Assembly (NCBI GenBank): GCA_018222605.1
Contig: JAAEZZ010000008.1
Coordinates: 62,001-126,000, forward strand
Reading direction: 5' to 3'
DNA: 64,000 nt
From: Alphaproteobacteria bacterium
GTDB taxonomy: Bacteria > Pseudomonadota > Alphaproteobacteria > Caulobacterales > Hyphomonadaceae
Of this stretch, positions 43,361-52,470 are shown in pieces. Both the position numbers and the translations under genes were made by a program. Position 1 is the first letter of the stretch. Each line of letters starts with the position of its first letter. A model generated the notes under the pieces. The model saw only the letters and a program-made list of their open reading frames with translations. It was not told the origin of the DNA and did not search any database.

Positions 43361-44176
43361 ATGCTCACTTCCATGCAAGCCCCCATGTTCTTTGGCTTGA
43401 TCGCGGCCTTTGTGACCACGATCGGGTTGATCGCCGTATCGACACGCGGGGACTGGAGCGCACGTTTTTCTGCTGTCATGGGCCTGGCAGCGGCTGGCAT
43501 GCTGATCACGCTCAGCCTGCTGCACATTGCCCCGGAAGCGTTTGAGCTCAGCCGGAATGCGCCGGTGTACATGCTTGCCGGATTTCTCGGCGGGTTGGTG
43601 CTGCACTTTTCCCTGCACACATTCTTTCCGGAACGTCCTGACTCTGCACGCTCTGCTGCGATCACACCGATCCTTGCCATTGCAATCCACTCACTGCTCG
43701 ATGGTGTCATCTACTCTGTCACCTTTGCGGGCAGCTTTTCTTCCGGTGTGTATGCAGCGGTGTCCCTGATCTTGCATGAGTTTCCGGAAGGCGTGATCGC
43801 CTTTGCCATTTTGCGTCGGCACTCTTTCAGCAACCGTCAATCATTCCTGTTTGCCTTTCTTGCTGCCTCCGCAACGACCCCGCTGGGCGTGCTGATCTCG
43901 TCTCCCTTCATGTATCTGATGGGGCCGGATGTGGTTGGATCGCTGTTTGCGGCGTCGGCTGGCCTTCTGCTGTATGTGGCGACGGGCCCGCTGATGGAAC
44001 CTCTGAAGGGCGAGCCGCCTTTGCGCAGCCTGATTGCGTTGGCCGTGGGGGTTCTGACGGCTGTGCTGATCTCGCTTCTGCCGGTCCATGATCATGCGCA
44101 TGCCGACGGGGATGATTATGACCACACGCATGAAACCATGCAGGCGCCGCATCCCTTGCCGGAGCCGATCCGCTAG
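43361..44176 (+). CDS. ZIP family metal transporter
   Basis: A 271-residue inner-membrane metal importer with eight predicted helices. The binuclear metal site motifs are H110-SLLDG (helix 4) and H139-E140-FPEG (helix 5). The C-terminus is rich in His and Asp (DHAHADGDD), a likely zinc sensor or donor tail. ZIP proteins bring Zn2+, and sometimes Fe2+ or Mn2+, into the cytosol. Its promoter faces the zrgA operon across the Zur box. ATG at 43361 is preferred over an in-frame TTG five codons earlier. Confidence 0.93.
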   Translation: MLTSMQAPMFFGLIAAFVTTIGLIAVSTRGDWSARFSAVMGLAAAGMLITLSLLHIAPEAFELSRNAPVYMLAGFLGGLVLHFSLHTFFPERPDSARSAAITPILAIAIHSLLDGVIYSVTFAGSFSSGVYAAVSLILHEFPEGVIAFAILRRHSFSNRQSFLFAFLAASATTPLGVLISSPFMYLMGPDVVGSLFAASAGLLLYVATGPLMEPLKGEPPLRSLIALAVGVLTAVLISLLPVHDHAHADGDDYDHTHETMQAPHPLPEPIR

Positions 44177-44297
44177 GCCCGGCACAGCGTTTGCACGCTG
44201 TCCTACCTCAAGGACCGTCAGAGTTTTACCGGTGGATGAAGGATTTTCCTAACCGCTTCGTGCCTACACTGTCCTGATAAATAAGGGGTGGTGTGCC

Positions 44298-44957
44298 ATG
44301 TGGCAGCTGAAAAGACTGACATATCTGGGCTGTTCGGTCCTCGTTTTTGGGCTGGCTGGGTCTCAGGGACAGGGTAATCTCGCCTCTGCCAGTTTGCTGC
44401 AGAGCGATCATGTCCAGATTTTGCCTGGCAGCGCTGTCCTGATTCCACATCCGCTTCCGGCCATGGAAACGCCTGCTGCCCGTCAGGTCTATCTGGATGT
44501 CGCGGCAGGGCGCGGCGCCGAGGCCAAGCAGGCCCGCAATGCGGCGATCTCCAGCTGGCTCGGCGGCTTGCACGATGCCGGTCTGGCCGATTTCTCTGTC
44601 CACCATATGGATAAGGGCGTGATCTACGAAGTGCGCCTGCGTCACCCGATTGAGACGGCAAAAGTGTCTGCCTTGTGGGTGGCTGTGCCGGATGGGCTGG
44701 ACCTGCCGTCTTCGGTGCTGCTGAATCAGGCCAGGGCAGGGGGCGACTCCACGCTGGAGCTCCAATCCTGCACATCAAAGGAAACGCTCGCCAAGTCCGA
44801 GGCCAACATCACGCTGGACAGCGCCAAGGAAAAGGCGGTCTCACGCCTGAACGATTATCTTGATGCGCCAGACCCGATGCGGATCAATGTTGTGGGCGGT
44901 CCGCAAACCGAGTGCCGCGAATTGGCAAGCATGTTACCACGCCTGACAGAGCGCTAG
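44298..44957 (+). CDS. Hypothetical exported protein
   Basis: A 219-residue protein without a family I can name. A signal peptide spans residues 1-32 (LGCSVLVFGLAGSQG, then NLASA). The mature part has alternating strands and helices with two cysteines (LQSCTSK and PQTECRELA). It follows the ZIP gene by 121 bases, but nothing ties it to metals. Its 3' end overlaps phaZ by four bases in convergent orientation. Confidence 0.72.
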   Translation: MWQLKRLTYLGCSVLVFGLAGSQGQGNLASASLLQSDHVQILPGSAVLIPHPLPAMETPAARQVYLDVAAGRGAEAKQARNAAISSWLGGLHDAGLADFSVHHMDKGVIYEVRLRHPIETAKVSALWVAVPDGLDLPSSVLLNQARAGGDSTLELQSCTSKETLAKSEANITLDSAKEKAVSRLNDYLDAPDPMRINVVGGPQTECRELASMLPRLTER

Positions 44958-46267
44958 GCGACGCGCGTATTGATTGCCGCCAGTCTCTCAGCGGCGGCTT
45001 CATCCGCATCGCGCATCGTGAAGCGTTTTGTGAACTGCGTCACACGCGGGGCGATTTCCGTGCGGAAGCGATTGCCGTTGAACACGCCATAATGCCCGAC
45101 ACCCGGCTGGATATAGTCCGCCTTCATATCATCCGGCAGCTTGCTGCACAGCTCATGCGCCGCCTGTGTCTGGCCGATTCCGGAAATGTCATCCTTCTCG
45201 CCTTCCACGGTCATCAGCGCGACATCGCGCACCTTGGATGGCTTCACCAGACGTGTGCTGCGATAGCGGAATATTCCGCGCGCCAGATGGTGTTCCTGGA
45301 ACACGCGCACGATGGTTTGCAGGTAGAATTCTTCCGTCAGATCCAGAACGGAGAGGTATTCGTCATAGAATTCGCGGTGCTTGCCGGCATTGTCGCCGTC
45401 ACCATCGACCAGGTGGTTAAAGAATTTCCACTGCGCATCGACATGGCGCGACCAGTTCATGTTCATGAAGGAGGCCAGCTGCACAAAGCCGGGATAGACA
45501 CGGCGGAAGGTGCCCGGATAGGGCGCCGGTACGGTGTGGATCATGTTCTCTTCGAACCAGGACAGCGGGCGTTCTTCCGCCAGCTGGTTCGGAATGGTCG
45601 GGCTCTGGCGGCAATCGATGGGAGAGCCCATGAAGGTCATCGTGGCCGGGCGGGCCGGATCATCATCCTCGGCCATCATGGAAATCGCAGCCAGAACCGG
45701 CGGGCCCGGCTGGCACACGCCCAACACATGCGCACCGGGGCCGACATGAGTCAGCATGCTGCGGATATGGTCGATATAATCATCCAGATCGAAGCGGCCG
45801 AGCCAGACCGGGCTCATCCGTGCATCCTGCCAGTCCGTGATGTAGACATCATGCGTTGGCAGAAAGGCCTCGACCGTGCCGCGCAGAAGCGTGGCATAGT
45901 GGCCGGACAGCGGTGCCGCGATCACCATACGTGGCTGCGGGCCAAGGCGTTTTGCATCGCGCGCGGCTGCCAGGGCGGTAGGGTCCTTGCGGAAATGCAC
46001 CAGATTGCACCAGGGCGAATGCCAGGCGACGGTCGGTATGACGGGCACAGGTGCGCTGTTGATTTTCACGCTGTCGATGCGCCATTCCGGCTTGCCATAA
46101 TAGCGGGTGGCGCTTTCAAACACGTCCGCCATGGCAGAGAGGGACTTGCCGTAATCTGTCTTGCTTATGGGGTTAAAGGGCGAGTTGAGGGCGGCGCGGC
46201 TGGCGCGGGCGGCGAGGCGAACGGGCGCCATGGCGGCACGATTCATTTCAACGAGCGAGTAAAGCAT
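44954..46267 (-). CDS. phaZ: Intracellular polyhydroxyalkanoate depolymerase
   Basis: A 437-residue alpha/beta-hydrolase-like depolymerase that degrades stored PHB granules. The nucleophile elbow is GVCQPG (about residues 175-180) with cysteine in place of serine, as in Ralstonia PhaZ1. The N-terminal FESATRYYGKPEW and HSPWCNLVHFRK blocks and C-terminal GVGHYGVFNG with the catalytic histidine also fit. No phaC or phaP is nearby. A TGC/GCA-rich inverted repeat lies 19 bases upstream of the start. Confidence 0.93.
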   Translation of the reverse strand: MLYSLVEMNRAAMAPVRLAARASRAALNSPFNPISKTDYGKSLSAMADVFESATRYYGKPEWRIDSVKINSAPVPVIPTVAWHSPWCNLVHFRKDPTALAAARDAKRLGPQPRMVIAAPLSGHYATLLRGTVEAFLPTHDVYITDWQDARMSPVWLGRFDLDDYIDHIRSMLTHVGPGAHVLGVCQPGPPVLAAISMMAEDDDPARPATMTFMGSPIDCRQSPTIPNQLAEERPLSWFEENMIHTVPAPYPGTFRRVYPGFVQLASFMNMNWSRHVDAQWKFFNHLVDGDGDNAGKHREFYDEYLSVLDLTEEFYLQTIVRVFQEHHLARGIFRYRSTRLVKPSKVRDVALMTVEGEKDDISGIGQTQAAHELCSKLPDDMKADYIQPGVGHYGVFNGNRFRTEIAPRVTQFTKRFTMRDADEAAAERLAAINTRVA

Positions 46268-46285
46268 CAGATTACAAGCCTTCCA

Positions 46286-46300
46286 TGTTGCATTGCAGCA
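46286..46300. promoter_or_regulatory. Inverted repeat upstream of phaZ
   Basis: TGTTGCA and TGCAGCA flank a single T with one mismatch between arms. PhaR-type repressors of PHB genes recognise TGC/GCA-rich inverted repeats, so this is a candidate operator for phaZ. The assignment rests on position and base pattern only. Confidence 0.4.
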
Positions 46301-46501
46301 TAAGTGTCAAAATCAGGCAGAGCAAACGGATTCACCAGACAGGGGCAAGTTTGATGACTAAGGAAAGCTTGTCAAAACGCTAGGAAATGATCCGGTTCCG
46401 GCAGCATCCGATTAAAGCTGCACTGGTAAATTTCATCTCTGTAATGGAGCTGACAGGCCATGTTTCTCAAATGCCAACCCAATCCGCATAGAGGTGGCCG
46501 C

Positions 46502-46843
46502 ATGACGCGGGCGCTGGTTTATGAGCAAGCGCCGGGCCAGGTTTTCGCCATTGATGCTGAAACCCTGCATAAACAGCCGGAATTGCTGAATGATTTTGGC
46601 CGCTACATGTATGCGCGTTTCCGCATTCTGGATGCCATGGCCTACATGCTCTGCCTGCTCGGTGTCCTGGCCTCGATTGCCTATGTCTGGTGGATGTTTA
46701 TCCCGGGACTAGCCGTGTGTGCCATGATGCTGTCAGTTAACCGCAAGACGGCTGGTGCCATCGCCCGTAGCGCGGCGCGTAAATCCGCGGACAATTTCCG
46801 CAAATTACACGAAATGGGCTGCCTCTGGCTGGTCTATGTCTAG
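46502..46843 (+). CDS. Hypothetical membrane protein
   Basis: A 113-residue protein with two adjacent transmembrane helices (about 43-62 and 65-78) between a soluble N-terminus and a basic C-terminal helix. I do not recognise a family. The ATG used is preceded by GAGGTGG; an upstream ATG at 46460 would add 14 residues rich in Cys, Pro and Asn. It ends four bases from the convergent gene. Confidence 0.68.
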   Translation: MTRALVYEQAPGQVFAIDAETLHKQPELLNDFGRYMYARFRILDAMAYMLCLLGVLASIAYVWWMFIPGLAVCAMMLSVNRKTAGAIARSAARKSADNFRKLHEMGCLWLVYV

Positions 46844-46846
46844 CGG

Positions 46847-47269
46847 TCAGATGCCGACCATGGCCAGGATTGCCGCAATGATGGCAATCAGCGTGAACAT
46901 CAGCGACAGGCTGACAGAGACCGCCCGCTGACCCTTCCGGCTGGTGCGCACGCCTTTGGGGTTTTTGCCGGTCTTGGGCGCCAGCATCCATCTGTTTGAA
47001 AAGAAGCCAAACGCGGCGAGCAGCGCCGTGACCCCTGCCGCCCAACTGCTGGACAGTAGGAACAAGGACCCCGAGGCCAGCATCATGCCGGCAATCGGCG
47101 TGGAGGTCATGTGCAGCAATTCACGCACATGACGGTCGGCTCGGCTGCCATCCAGCTTGTCATAGCTGCAATTGGGCGAGGCGATTGCCGCCACCCAGGA
47201 GGCTCCGATCGCCATGGCACAGCAGATCAGGCCCAGATGCGTTGAAGTGGCGGCGAATCCCTGAAGCAT
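46847..47269 (-). CDS. Hypothetical four-helix membrane protein
   Basis: A 140-residue protein with four predicted membrane helices in two pairs (about 10-30, 57-87 as two, and 117-139) separated by a basic loop (PKTGKNPKGVRTSRKG). No family is recognised. It lies 69 bases downstream of the alcohol dehydrogenase in the opposite reading direction order (it precedes it in coordinates, same strand) and may share its transcript. Confidence 0.66.
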   Translation of the reverse strand: MLQGFAATSTHLGLICCAMAIGASWVAAIASPNCSYDKLDGSRADRHVRELLHMTSTPIAGMMLASGSLFLLSSSWAAGVTALLAAFGFFSNRWMLAPKTGKNPKGVRTSRKGQRAVSVSLSLMFTLIAIIAAILAMVGI

Positions 47270-47338
47270 GGATGCGAGTATGCGCAGGATTCGTCCCTTC
47301 GCCTAGCGAAAGAGTGCGACCCTCCGCACCTTCAGGGC

Positions 47339-48472
47339 TTAGCCGAGCGCGACTTCGTACACTTTGGCATAGTCGTCCGCACTCATCGGCTTCGGATTGC
47401 CGAAATGCGCCAGATCCTTCAGCGCATAATCGACAATGCCAGGGCCATCTTCTGCGGTCAGTCCAATCGCCGAAAGATTGGCCGGAATGCCGATATCCGC
47501 ATTCAGTTCTTCAATCGCCTCGGCAAGGTCTGCGCCGGGCTTAAGGCCCATGGCCTGGCGCAGGCGGGCATACTTCGCGTCTGCGGCGCCCTCGTGGAAG
47601 CGCAGGATATGCGGCAGGAAGATCGCGTTCAGTGTGCCATGGTGCAGCTTCTTCTCATGCAGGCGGCCCGCCGCGTGAGACAGGGCGTGCACGCCGCCAA
47701 GTCCTTTCACAAAGGCCAGCGCGCCTTCATAGCTCGCCATCATCATGTGCCAGCGGGCATCTTCATCCGAGCCATCCTTGACCGCCTTGCGCAGCCAGCC
47801 ATCCCCAATGGCGCGATAGATGCCTTCATAGCCGATACCTTCTGCCGGTGGGTTCACACTCGGCGCCAGCACGGCTTCGATACAATGGGTCACGGCATCC
47901 ATGCCGGTGGCCGCGGTCAGGTGCGCAGGCAGGCCCAGGGTCAGGTCCGGGTCGCAAATCGCGGTGGCCGGGATCAGATTCGGCGAAACAAAGGTTTCCT
48001 TGCGGCCATTATTCATCGTCACGATCATGCCGACGGATACTTCAGAGCCTGTGCCGGATGTGGTCGGAATGGCGATCAGCGGGGCCACCTTGCCGATCTT
48101 CTTCGCGCCGCCTGTAATCGCCGCATAGGATTCCAGCGGTTCGTCATGGCTTGCCAGCAGGCAGACCGCCTTAGCCAAATCCATCGATGACCCGCCGCCG
48201 AGGGCGATGACGCCGTCAGCGCCACATTCCTTGTAACGGGCCGTGGCTTCATCCACCTGCTTCTCGGTCGGGTTCGAGACCGTTTCGTCAAACACGCCAG
48301 CCGGGGCAACACCCAGCGCGTCTTCCACCTTACCCAGGATTCCAGCGGCCTTGATGCCCTGGTCTGTAACGATAAAGGGGCGACTCATGCCGAGTCTCTT
48401 TGCGGTTCCGGCCAGCTGTTTGAGCGCACCGGAGTCAAAGATGCATGTGGTCAGATAGGTGATGACGGGCAT
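47339..48472 (-). CDS. Iron-containing alcohol dehydrogenase
   Basis: A 377-residue group III alcohol dehydrogenase. The NAD-binding GGGSSMDLAKAVCLL is near residues 96-110. The metal ligands come from the DP-x-x-T-x-x-P region and HALSHAAGRLHEKKLHHG (about 258-275). Members oxidise primary alcohols, lactaldehyde, 4-hydroxybutyrate or related substrates; the present one is unassigned. The ATG giving MPVITYLTT is preferred over a 96-codon upstream frame that lacks family sequence. Confidence 0.92.
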   Translation of the reverse strand: MPVITYLTTCIFDSGALKQLAGTAKRLGMSRPFIVTDQGIKAAGILGKVEDALGVAPAGVFDETVSNPTEKQVDEATARYKECGADGVIALGGGSSMDLAKAVCLLASHDEPLESYAAITGGAKKIGKVAPLIAIPTTSGTGSEVSVGMIVTMNNGRKETFVSPNLIPATAICDPDLTLGLPAHLTAATGMDAVTHCIEAVLAPSVNPPAEGIGYEGIYRAIGDGWLRKAVKDGSDEDARWHMMMASYEGALAFVKGLGGVHALSHAAGRLHEKKLHHGTLNAIFLPHILRFHEGAADAKYARLRQAMGLKPGADLAEAIEELNADIGIPANLSAIGLTAEDGPGIVDYALKDLAHFGNPKPMSADDYAKVYEVALG

Positions 48473-48825
48473 TTGGGTGTTCCTCGCTGGGGCTTTTTCC
48501 TCAGTGCCCATCTGCCCCAGCGTTAGGGCAAAGTTCAAGCCTGACCGTGGGAAAACCCCTCTATCTCGCGTGGATGAGCAGTGTGTGGCGGGCATGTCGG
48601 GGAGGGGGCGTCCGGCAGGCCTTCTGAGGGCCGTTTCCCGTCGCACGAAGATCAAGATGGCGAGGATCTGCCGGGTCAGCAATTGGGGGGAATACCTAAT
48701 CGCGCGGCTGTGTCGCGCGACACGCGCCCGCGCGTCAAACTGCACGCTTATCTTCATCAAAACAGGGGTCTAGGTGTGGCTCATCGGGCGCAGCCGTTTG
48801 CGCCAAATGTTGGAGTGAAATGATT
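48473..48825. other. Intergenic region between the alcohol dehydrogenase and ompW
   Basis: No gene is supported. Notable is a 14-base perfect palindrome GTGTCGCGCGACAC (48710-48723), flanked by further CGCG runs, about 100 bases before the ompW start. The region carries both divergent promoters. Confidence 0.5.
48710..48723. promoter_or_regulatory. 14-base perfect palindrome upstream of ompW
   Basis: The sequence GTGTCGCGCGACAC equals its own reverse complement. Its size and place between two divergent genes fit a dimeric repressor site. No matching regulator gene is in the window. Confidence 0.42.
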
Positions 48826-49497
48826 ATGAAACAGCTTCTCCTTGCCACTTTGGTTGCCGGGGCGACTTGGCTCGGAACAGCACCTGCTGCCTCTGCGGAC
48901 GAAAATCCGTGGATGGTACGGGGACGGGTAATCGGGGTATTGCCGGACGAGTCCGGTGACCTTTCCGTCGCAGGGGCGCCTCTGGGCGGCGACGTCGAGA
49001 TCAGCAACCAATATGTTCCTGAACTGGATATCACCTACTTTTTCACGAAGAACATCGCTGCCGAACTGATCCTCGGTGTCACACCGCATGATGTGAAGGC
49101 CACGAATGTTGCCGCTGTTGGCGGTGCGAATGTGGATCTTGGCGATGTCACGCTGCTGCCGCCGACTCTGACGCTGCAGTATCACTTCGTGAATGACAGC
49201 CAGTGGAAGCCCTATGTGGGTGCTGGCGTGAACGCCACTTTCTTCTTCAATGAAGATGAAGGCCCTGTGGCTGACGGCATCGACTATGACCCGAGCTATG
49301 GCTTCGCCTTGCAGGCCGGTGTGGACTACGACCTGGACGGCGAGCCAGGCGGTTGGGCCATCAATGCCGACATCAAGAAAATCTGGATCAACACAGACGT
49401 AACGGTTGATTTCACCACAGCGCTTGGCGCGACAGTGGATGCAGACGTGGACATCAATCCACTCGTGGTGGGTCTGGGGCTCGGATACAAGTTCTGA
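48826..49497 (+). CDS. ompW: OmpW family outer membrane protein
   Basis: A 223-residue eight-stranded beta-barrel precursor. The signal peptide ends near ASADENPW; the mature start NPWMVRGRVIGVLP and the middle ELDITYFFTKNIAAELILG, PTLTLQYHF and final GLGYKF are OmpW hallmarks. OmpW forms a narrow channel for hydrophobic small molecules. ATG at 48820 is nearly as good a start relative to GGAG. It has its own terminator. Confidence 0.93.
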   Translation: MKQLLLATLVAGATWLGTAPAASADENPWMVRGRVIGVLPDESGDLSVAGAPLGGDVEISNQYVPELDITYFFTKNIAAELILGVTPHDVKATNVAAVGGANVDLGDVTLLPPTLTLQYHFVNDSQWKPYVGAGVNATFFFNEDEGPVADGIDYDPSYGFALQAGVDYDLDGEPGGWAINADIKKIWINTDVTVDFTTALGATVDADVDINPLVVGLGLGYKF

Positions 49498-49547
49498 GCC
49501 CGCTCTGAGGGCCGGGGCACCCCCTTTCTGTTTCGGTCCTGAACTCC

Positions 49548-49590
49548 AAGGCCGCGTTTTCCCAAGGAACGCGGCCTTTTTTCTTCTTTC
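49548..49590 (+). terminator. Intrinsic terminator after ompW
   Basis: A perfect 11-bp stem, AAGGCCGCGTT (49548-49558) with AACGCGGCCTT (49568-49578), closes a 9-base loop and continues into a T-rich tract. Confidence 0.9.
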
Positions 49591-49638
49591 TGCACTAGAT
49601 CGTTGCGCAATGGCCCCGCGCGTATAGAGATTACGGGT

Positions 49639-51474
49639 ATGGCTATTCTATCTGTCAAAGATCTGCGGGTGACCTTCGATACGCCGGATGGCGAAGTCGA
49701 GGCGGTCAAAGGTATCAGTTTCGACGTGTCCAAGGGCGAATGTCTGGGCATTGTCGGCGAAAGTGGCTCTGGCAAAAGCCAGACGGCCCTCTCGGCGCTT
49801 GGCCTGCTGGCCGGCAACGGCGCGGCGACGGGCCGGATCGAGTTTGACGGCATCAACATGCTGGATGCGCCGGACGCCAAGCTACGGGAAATCCGCGGCG
49901 CGCGCATGTCGATGATCTTCCAGGACCCGCTGACCAGCCTGACGCCCCACATGACGGTCGGGGCGCAGATGCGCGAAGTCCTCGCCCTGCACAAGGGATT
50001 GAAAGGGGAAGCAGCCGACAAGATCTGCGTCGAATGGCTGGAGAATGTGCGCATTCCTGAAGCTGCCCGCCGCATGAACCAGTTTCCGCATGAATTGTCC
50101 GGCGGCATGCGCCAGCGCGTGATGATTGCCGTGGCGATGCTATGCAATCCGGAACTGCTGCTGGCGGACGAGCCGACCACGGCGCTTGATGTGACCGTCC
50201 AGGCGCAGGTGTTGGAACTGATGGACGAGTTGAAGCGCGAAACCGGCACCGGTATTGCGCTGATCACGCACAATATGGGCGTTGTGGCCCGAATGTGTGA
50301 CCGTGTGATCGTGATGCGCCATGGCGAGATTGTCGAGCGCGGCAATGTCGATGACATTTTCTATAATCCGCATGCCGACTACACCAAGATGCTGCTGTCT
50401 GCTGTGCCGCGCATTGATGAGCCGGACCGGCCTGGCCGTCCGGTGCTGACGTCGCCGCCTGCTGATGACATTGCGCCTGTTTTACAGGTTCAGGACATGA
50501 AGGTGCACTTTCCGATCAGCGTGAAAGGCGGCCTTTTCGGCAAGACCAAGCCGCTGAAAGCCGTGGATGGCGTGTCCTTTGACCTGAAGCCTGGCGAGAC
50601 GCTGGGCGTAGTGGGCGAGTCCGGATGTGGCAAGTCAACGCTGGCGCGCGGCGTTCTGAAGCTAATTCCGCCAACGGATGGTACCGTCGCCTGGCTGGGC
50701 AAGGACATCGCCAAGGCCGGGCGCAAGGAGATGGACAGCCTGCGGGATGATCTTCAGATCGTCTTCCAGGACCCGCTGGCCAGCCTCGACCCGCGGATGA
50801 GCATCGGAGCGTCGATTGCCGAGCCGCTGCAGGTTCATCAGCCAAACCTGTCTCGCAAGGAGCGTGACCAGAAAGTGCGCGAGATCATGCCGCGTGTTGG
50901 GCTCGATCCGGCCATGATCAACCGTTATCCGCATGAGCTGTCCGGCGGCCAGAATCAGCGCGTCGGTATTGCACGCGCAATGATCCTGCAGCCCAAACTG
51001 GTCATTTGCGATGAGGCGGTCTCTGCCCTCGACGTGTCGGTACAGGCCCAAGTGGTCGACCTGCTGATTGAACTGCAGAAGGAATTCGGCCTGGCGATGA
51101 TCTTCATCAGCCATGACCTCGCCGTTGTGCGCCAGATCAGTCACCGCGTCATGGTGCTCTATCTTGGCCGCGTGGTGGAGCTTGCAGGCCGCGACAAGAT
51201 CTACACCGATGCGCGCCATCCCTATACCAAGGCCCTGATCGCCGCTGTGCCGAACGCAGACCCGCAAAGCGAACGCAGCCGCGAGCGGCTGAGGCTGAGC
51301 GGAGATCTGCCAAGCCCGCTCGATTCCCGTGCCTCGCTGCGTTTTCTCAAGTCGAAACTGGTTGATGACGGGGATGTAGATCAGTATCGGCCCAAACTGG
51401 TTGAGGTCTCGCCCGGCCATCTGGTGGCAGAGCACGATCCGGTTCTCGGTAGCGAAGGCCTGCTGGTCAGCTAG
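49639..51474 (+). CDS. Fused double ATPase of a peptide ABC transporter (YejF/GsiA type)
   Basis: A 611-residue protein with two complete ABC ATPase domains. The first has Walker [11 protein letters not shown] (near residue 40), LSGGMRQRV and [12 protein letters not shown]; the second has GESGCGKST (near 330), LSGGQNQRV and [12 protein letters not shown]. Each ends with the oligopeptide-transporter C-terminal segment. Such ATPases power dipeptide, oligopeptide or microcin C importers. No permease or binding protein is adjacent, so partners are elsewhere. The ATG giving [11 protein letters not shown] was chosen. Confidence 0.92.
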   Translation: MAILSVKDLRVTFDTPDGEVEAVKGISFDVSKGECLGIVGESGSGKSQTALSALGLLAGNGAATGRIEFDGINMLDAPDAKLREIRGARMSMIFQDPLTSLTPHMTVGAQMREVLALHKGLKGEAADKICVEWLENVRIPEAARRMNQFPHELSGGMRQRVMIAVAMLCNPELLLADEPTTALDVTVQAQVLELMDELKRETGTGIALITHNMGVVARMCDRVIVMRHGEIVERGNVDDIFYNPHADYTKMLLSAVPRIDEPDRPGRPVLTSPPADDIAPVLQVQDMKVHFPISVKGGLFGKTKPLKAVDGVSFDLKPGETLGVVGESGCGKSTLARGVLKLIPPTDGTVAWLGKDIAKAGRKEMDSLRDDLQIVFQDPLASLDPRMSIGASIAEPLQVHQPNLSRKERDQKVREIMPRVGLDPAMINRYPHELSGGQNQRVGIARAMILQPKLVICDEAVSALDVSVQAQVVDLLIELQKEFGLAMIFISHDLAVVRQISHRVMVLYLGRVVELAGRDKIYTDARHPYTKALIAAVPNADPQSERSRERLRLSGDLPSPLDSRASLRFLKSKLVDDGDVDQYRPKLVEVSPGHLVAEHDPVLGSEGLLVS

Positions 51475-51541
51475 GTCTGCGCTAAGCTTGGCTTAAGATG
51501 AATATGCCACTGTGCCGGTTGGTAAACCGGGAGTGCGCCTC

Positions 51542-52417
51542 TTGCCGCAATTGCTTGGCCTTGTGCTGGTTGTCGTTCTTGTCATGGGCGGTCTCGTCCT
51601 GACGGGCGGGAAGGGGGCCATGGAGGCATTGCCTTTTGAGCTCGCGCTTATTGGCGGCGCAGCCATCGGCACGGTTCTGATCGGCAATTCTCCTCAAGTT
51701 GCGCGTCAGGCATTGGGCGGCTTTGTGCGTTCCTTCCGCGGCAGCCGTTGGCAACGGGCACAGCATCAGGAACTGCTCGTTCTGCTCTCTGCCATGATGC
51801 GCAAAGTGCGCCAGGGTGGTTTTGTGGCCATTGAGGCTGACATTGAAGACCCGGAGAATTCGGCCCTGTTTGCCAGTGCGCCCGCCGTTCAGGCAGATCC
51901 TGCCGTGCGGGACATGATCTGCGATGCCTTCCGGCTGATGGCGCTGGACCTGTCAGACCCGGCCCGCGCCGACGCGCATATGGAGCAATCCGTCGCCCTG
52001 CATCTTGGCCAGCGCATGAAAGCTGTCGGCGCCTTGAACACATTGGCCGATGCCTTGCCGGCCCTCGGCATTGTTGCAGCGGTTCTGGGCATTATCCGCA
52101 CCATGGGTTCAATTGACCAAGCGCCTGCCGTGCTTGGCTCCATGATTGGCTCAGCGCTGCTCGGTACATTTCTCGGCGTGTTTCTGGCTTATGGGCTGGT
52201 CGGTCCGGTGGCCGCGCGCTTTGGCCAGATCGTGGAAGATGAGGCCCAACCCCTGGACGTGGTGCGCACGGTTCTGTCGGCCTTTGGCAGCGGTGTGCAG
52301 CCCGGAATCGCGGTTGAGCTTGGCCGCACCAGCATTCCCGCAGAGCAACGCCCGGCCGCCGAAGACGTCGAGCAGGCCCAGACCGCCCGCCGCTTTGCAG
52401 AGCGCGCCGCCGCCTGA
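51542..52417 (+). CDS. motA: Flagellar motor stator protein MotA
   Basis: A 291-residue inner-membrane stator subunit with helices near residues 3-22, 28-45, 150-175 and 185-210. The region LADALPALGIVAAVLGIIRTMG and the following SALLGTFLGVFLAYGLVGP are MotA signatures, including the conserved proline of the proton path. The preferred start is a TTG eight bases after GGGAG, giving LPQLLGLVLVV; GTG codons at 51512 and 51533 are alternatives. MotB is not adjacent, as in several alphaproteobacteria. Confidence 0.85.
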   Translation: MPQLLGLVLVVVLVMGGLVLTGGKGAMEALPFELALIGGAAIGTVLIGNSPQVARQALGGFVRSFRGSRWQRAQHQELLVLLSAMMRKVRQGGFVAIEADIEDPENSALFASAPAVQADPAVRDMICDAFRLMALDLSDPARADAHMEQSVALHLGQRMKAVGALNTLADALPALGIVAAVLGIIRTMGSIDQAPAVLGSMIGSALLGTFLGVFLAYGLVGPVAARFGQIVEDEAQPLDVVRTVLSAFGSGVQPGIAVELGRTSIPAEQRPAAEDVEQAQTARRFAERAAA

Positions 52418-52470
52418 CCGGGCAGCCATTCGCGATTGACCCCGCCACCTGCAGACCGCATCAGGTTTTG

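Noticed and set aside
44912-46303. 463-codon plus-strand frame
   Set aside because: It is antisense to phaZ, which has a clear GVCQPG nucleophile motif.
48473-48760. 96-codon N-terminal extension of the alcohol dehydrogenase
   Set aside because: The added sequence is basic and unlike the family; the ATG at 48472 gives the standard N-terminus.
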